From Lachnoclostridium sp. (GTDB lineage Bacteria > Bacillota > Clostridia > Lachnospirales > Lachnospiraceae), in the NCBI GenBank assembly GCA_023665475.1, contig JAMPEB010000003.1, positions 62,001 to 126,000 of the forward strand: a stretch of DNA of 64,000 bases. Direction: 5' to 3'. Under the pieces are notes generated by a model that did not search any database, was not told the origin of the DNA, and was given only the letters and a program-made list of their open reading frames with translations. A program made the translations under genes and the position numbers. This document shows positions 63,040 to 64,000 of the stretch, one piece after another (positions within the stretch are counted from its first letter, which is position 1; each line of letters begins with the position of its first letter).

Positions 63040-64000
63040 TTAAATATCAAAATCATCGTCGTCCTTCACTTCATAATCAAAATCCATCGCCCTATGCGCT
63101 TTCTTCTTCGGCAAAGGAAGCGGATTGTCCAAAAGCTTCACTTCTCTGGTTTTCCCCTCAAATTCTACCGTCACGACTCCGCCTTCCCTATTTTCTTCGA
63201 TTCCCATCACTTCTTTCCCTTCCGCTTTGTTCTTCTGACTTTTTTGCGCCGTCTCCGGCTTTTCCGCGACAGTATCCGTTTTGCGGCTTCGCTTTTCCTC
63301 TTCGGTTTCCGCTATCTGCCTGATTTTAAAGATATTGGAAATACCCACTCCTGCCATTCCTGCCATAAACAGATAGCACCAGCGCAAACCTTTTACCTCC
63401 TGCGTTGGTATTTGAAAAAGAACCAGCGCAAGAGTTACCAAAGTCACAGGCACCCAGATTTCCAATTCGTCAGACCAATGGTTGCACCAAAAACTGAAAA
63501 TGCCAAAGGTCATAAGGCACAATAAAATAATAATATCAAACCCTACATTTTCTATGGATGCAAAGAAAGAAGCATCATAAATGCCCGGCTTATAAAGGTT
63601 TCCAAGAGCTGCCAGAATATCCCCGGGACGGTTCCCGCCCAAAAAGGAATCCGCAAAAAGAGCTGCCCCGAATCCGCACAAGACTCCCGAAAATGCCGTC
63701 AGGAACAGAATGATTTTGTCCTTTAAACGCCTTTCTTCTTCTTTTTTTCCTGTCAGAAAAATGCCGACGGCAAAAAATAACAGAGTAATTCCCATCACAT
63801 CCAGATAGCTTATCAGCCCTGTAAGCATTCCGATAAACAGCCACTTTACCGCTGTTTGACGGTCTGACTTTAAGCTAAATGCCAAAAACAACAGCACCGT
63901 GCTATACAGAAACAAAAAAAGGATTTCCGGGGACAGATTCAATGCCTGAATACGCACGGACGGCGAAAATACGCCAAATAAGAGCATTATAAACGCCGAA
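63040..64000 (-). CDS. Polytopic membrane protein with charged C-terminal tail (5' part beyond window)
   Basis: The frame runs off the right edge (open through base 64000). The visible 319 residues hold about seven hydrophobic segments, then a cytoplasmic tail rich in Lys/Glu with KSQKNKAEGKEV and an acidic end DDDDFDI. The layout of loops and short helices with NLYKPGIYDASFFASIENVG recalls the C-terminal half of PMT/GT39-type glycosyltransferases, but this is a weak resemblance and the catalytic N-terminal part is outside. A terminator follows it. Confidence 0.6.
   Translation of the reverse strand, partial: SAFIMLLFGVFSPSVRIQALNLSPEILFLFLYSTVLLFLAFSLKSDRQTAVKWLFIGMLTGLISYLDVMGITLLFFAVGIFLTGKKEEERRLKDKIILFLTAFSGVLCGFGAALFADSFLGGNRPGDILAALGNLYKPGIYDASFFASIENVGFDIIILLCLMTFGIFSFWCNHWSDELEIWVPVTLVTLALVLFQIPTQEVKGLRWCYLFMAGMAGVGISNIFKIRQIAETEEEKRSRKTDTVAEKPETAQKSQKNKAEGKEVMGIEENREGGVVTVEFEGKTREVKLLDNPLPLPKKKAHRAMDFDYEVKDDDDFDI

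Overview
This window looks like ordinary chromosome from a spore-forming anaerobic clostridium, most likely of the Lachnospiraceae. The evidence is a yqfC-yqfD-phoH-HD-ybeY block, a LysM/GH18 cortex-lytic-type enzyme, an NfnAB-type transhydrogenase pair, formate-THF ligase with FolD, a TrpB2-type enzyme, DUF1292 and SPFH/Arc-like genes, and strong GGAGG ribosome sites. I saw no rRNA, tRNA, CRISPR array, phage or complete insertion sequence. Most genes lie on the minus strand. The plus-strand genes are aroC, potABCD, a DUF1292 gene and a trpB-type gene.

Layout: 1-2.1 kb holds the end of a branched-chain amino acid importer (livK, partial livH). 2.1-4.9 kb is VanY-type carboxypeptidase, tgt and yajC. 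5-7.2 kb is aroC facing a lactonase-fold protein. 7.4-11.3 kb is the spermidine/putrescine importer potABCD with a clear promoter and terminator. 11.4-15.8 kb is a MATE transporter, a GlgX-like protein that has lost its catalytic residues, a DUF5662 protein and a tiny Cys-Gly-rich protein. 15.9-21.4 kb holds DUF1292, a UvrD-like helicase, gltX with repeated -10 boxes, and an SPFH plus ribbon-helix-helix pair with a palindromic operator. 21.6-27.7 kb is a beta-lactamase-fold protein, a deletion scar joining two broken genes, and a proline pathway cluster (proB, 5-formyl-THF cyclo-ligase, a MITE-like palindrome, a SUFU protein, a 40-residue ORF, proA). 27.7-33.2 kb has two flavoproteins, a BofC-like membrane protein and a lipid-flippase-type protein. 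33.2-37.4 kb is the sporulation-linked ybeY/HD/phoH/yqfD/yqfC operon. 37.5-43.3 kb is pyrimidine-nucleoside phosphorylase, a large His/Cys-repeat surface protein split at a run of eight G, and a LysM/GH18 enzyme. 43.4-52.6 kb is nth, trpB2, azlCD, three lipoproteins, rlmH and small unknowns. 52.6-62.9 kb is NfnBA, a zinc-ribbon/TPR membrane protein, folD, fhs, ftsK and a ClpP-like protease. The right edge cuts a polytopic membrane protein.

The points most worth a second look are the candidate phase-variable surface protein (one base restores a 1,031-residue frame), the GH13 pseudoenzyme, the degenerate HD protein in the place of a c-di-AMP phosphodiesterase, the triple -10 array before gltX, the autoregulation-type palindrome of the SPFH/RHH operon, and the MITE inside the proline cluster. 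Start codons were re-chosen wherever a ribosome site favours an internal codon over the longest frame.
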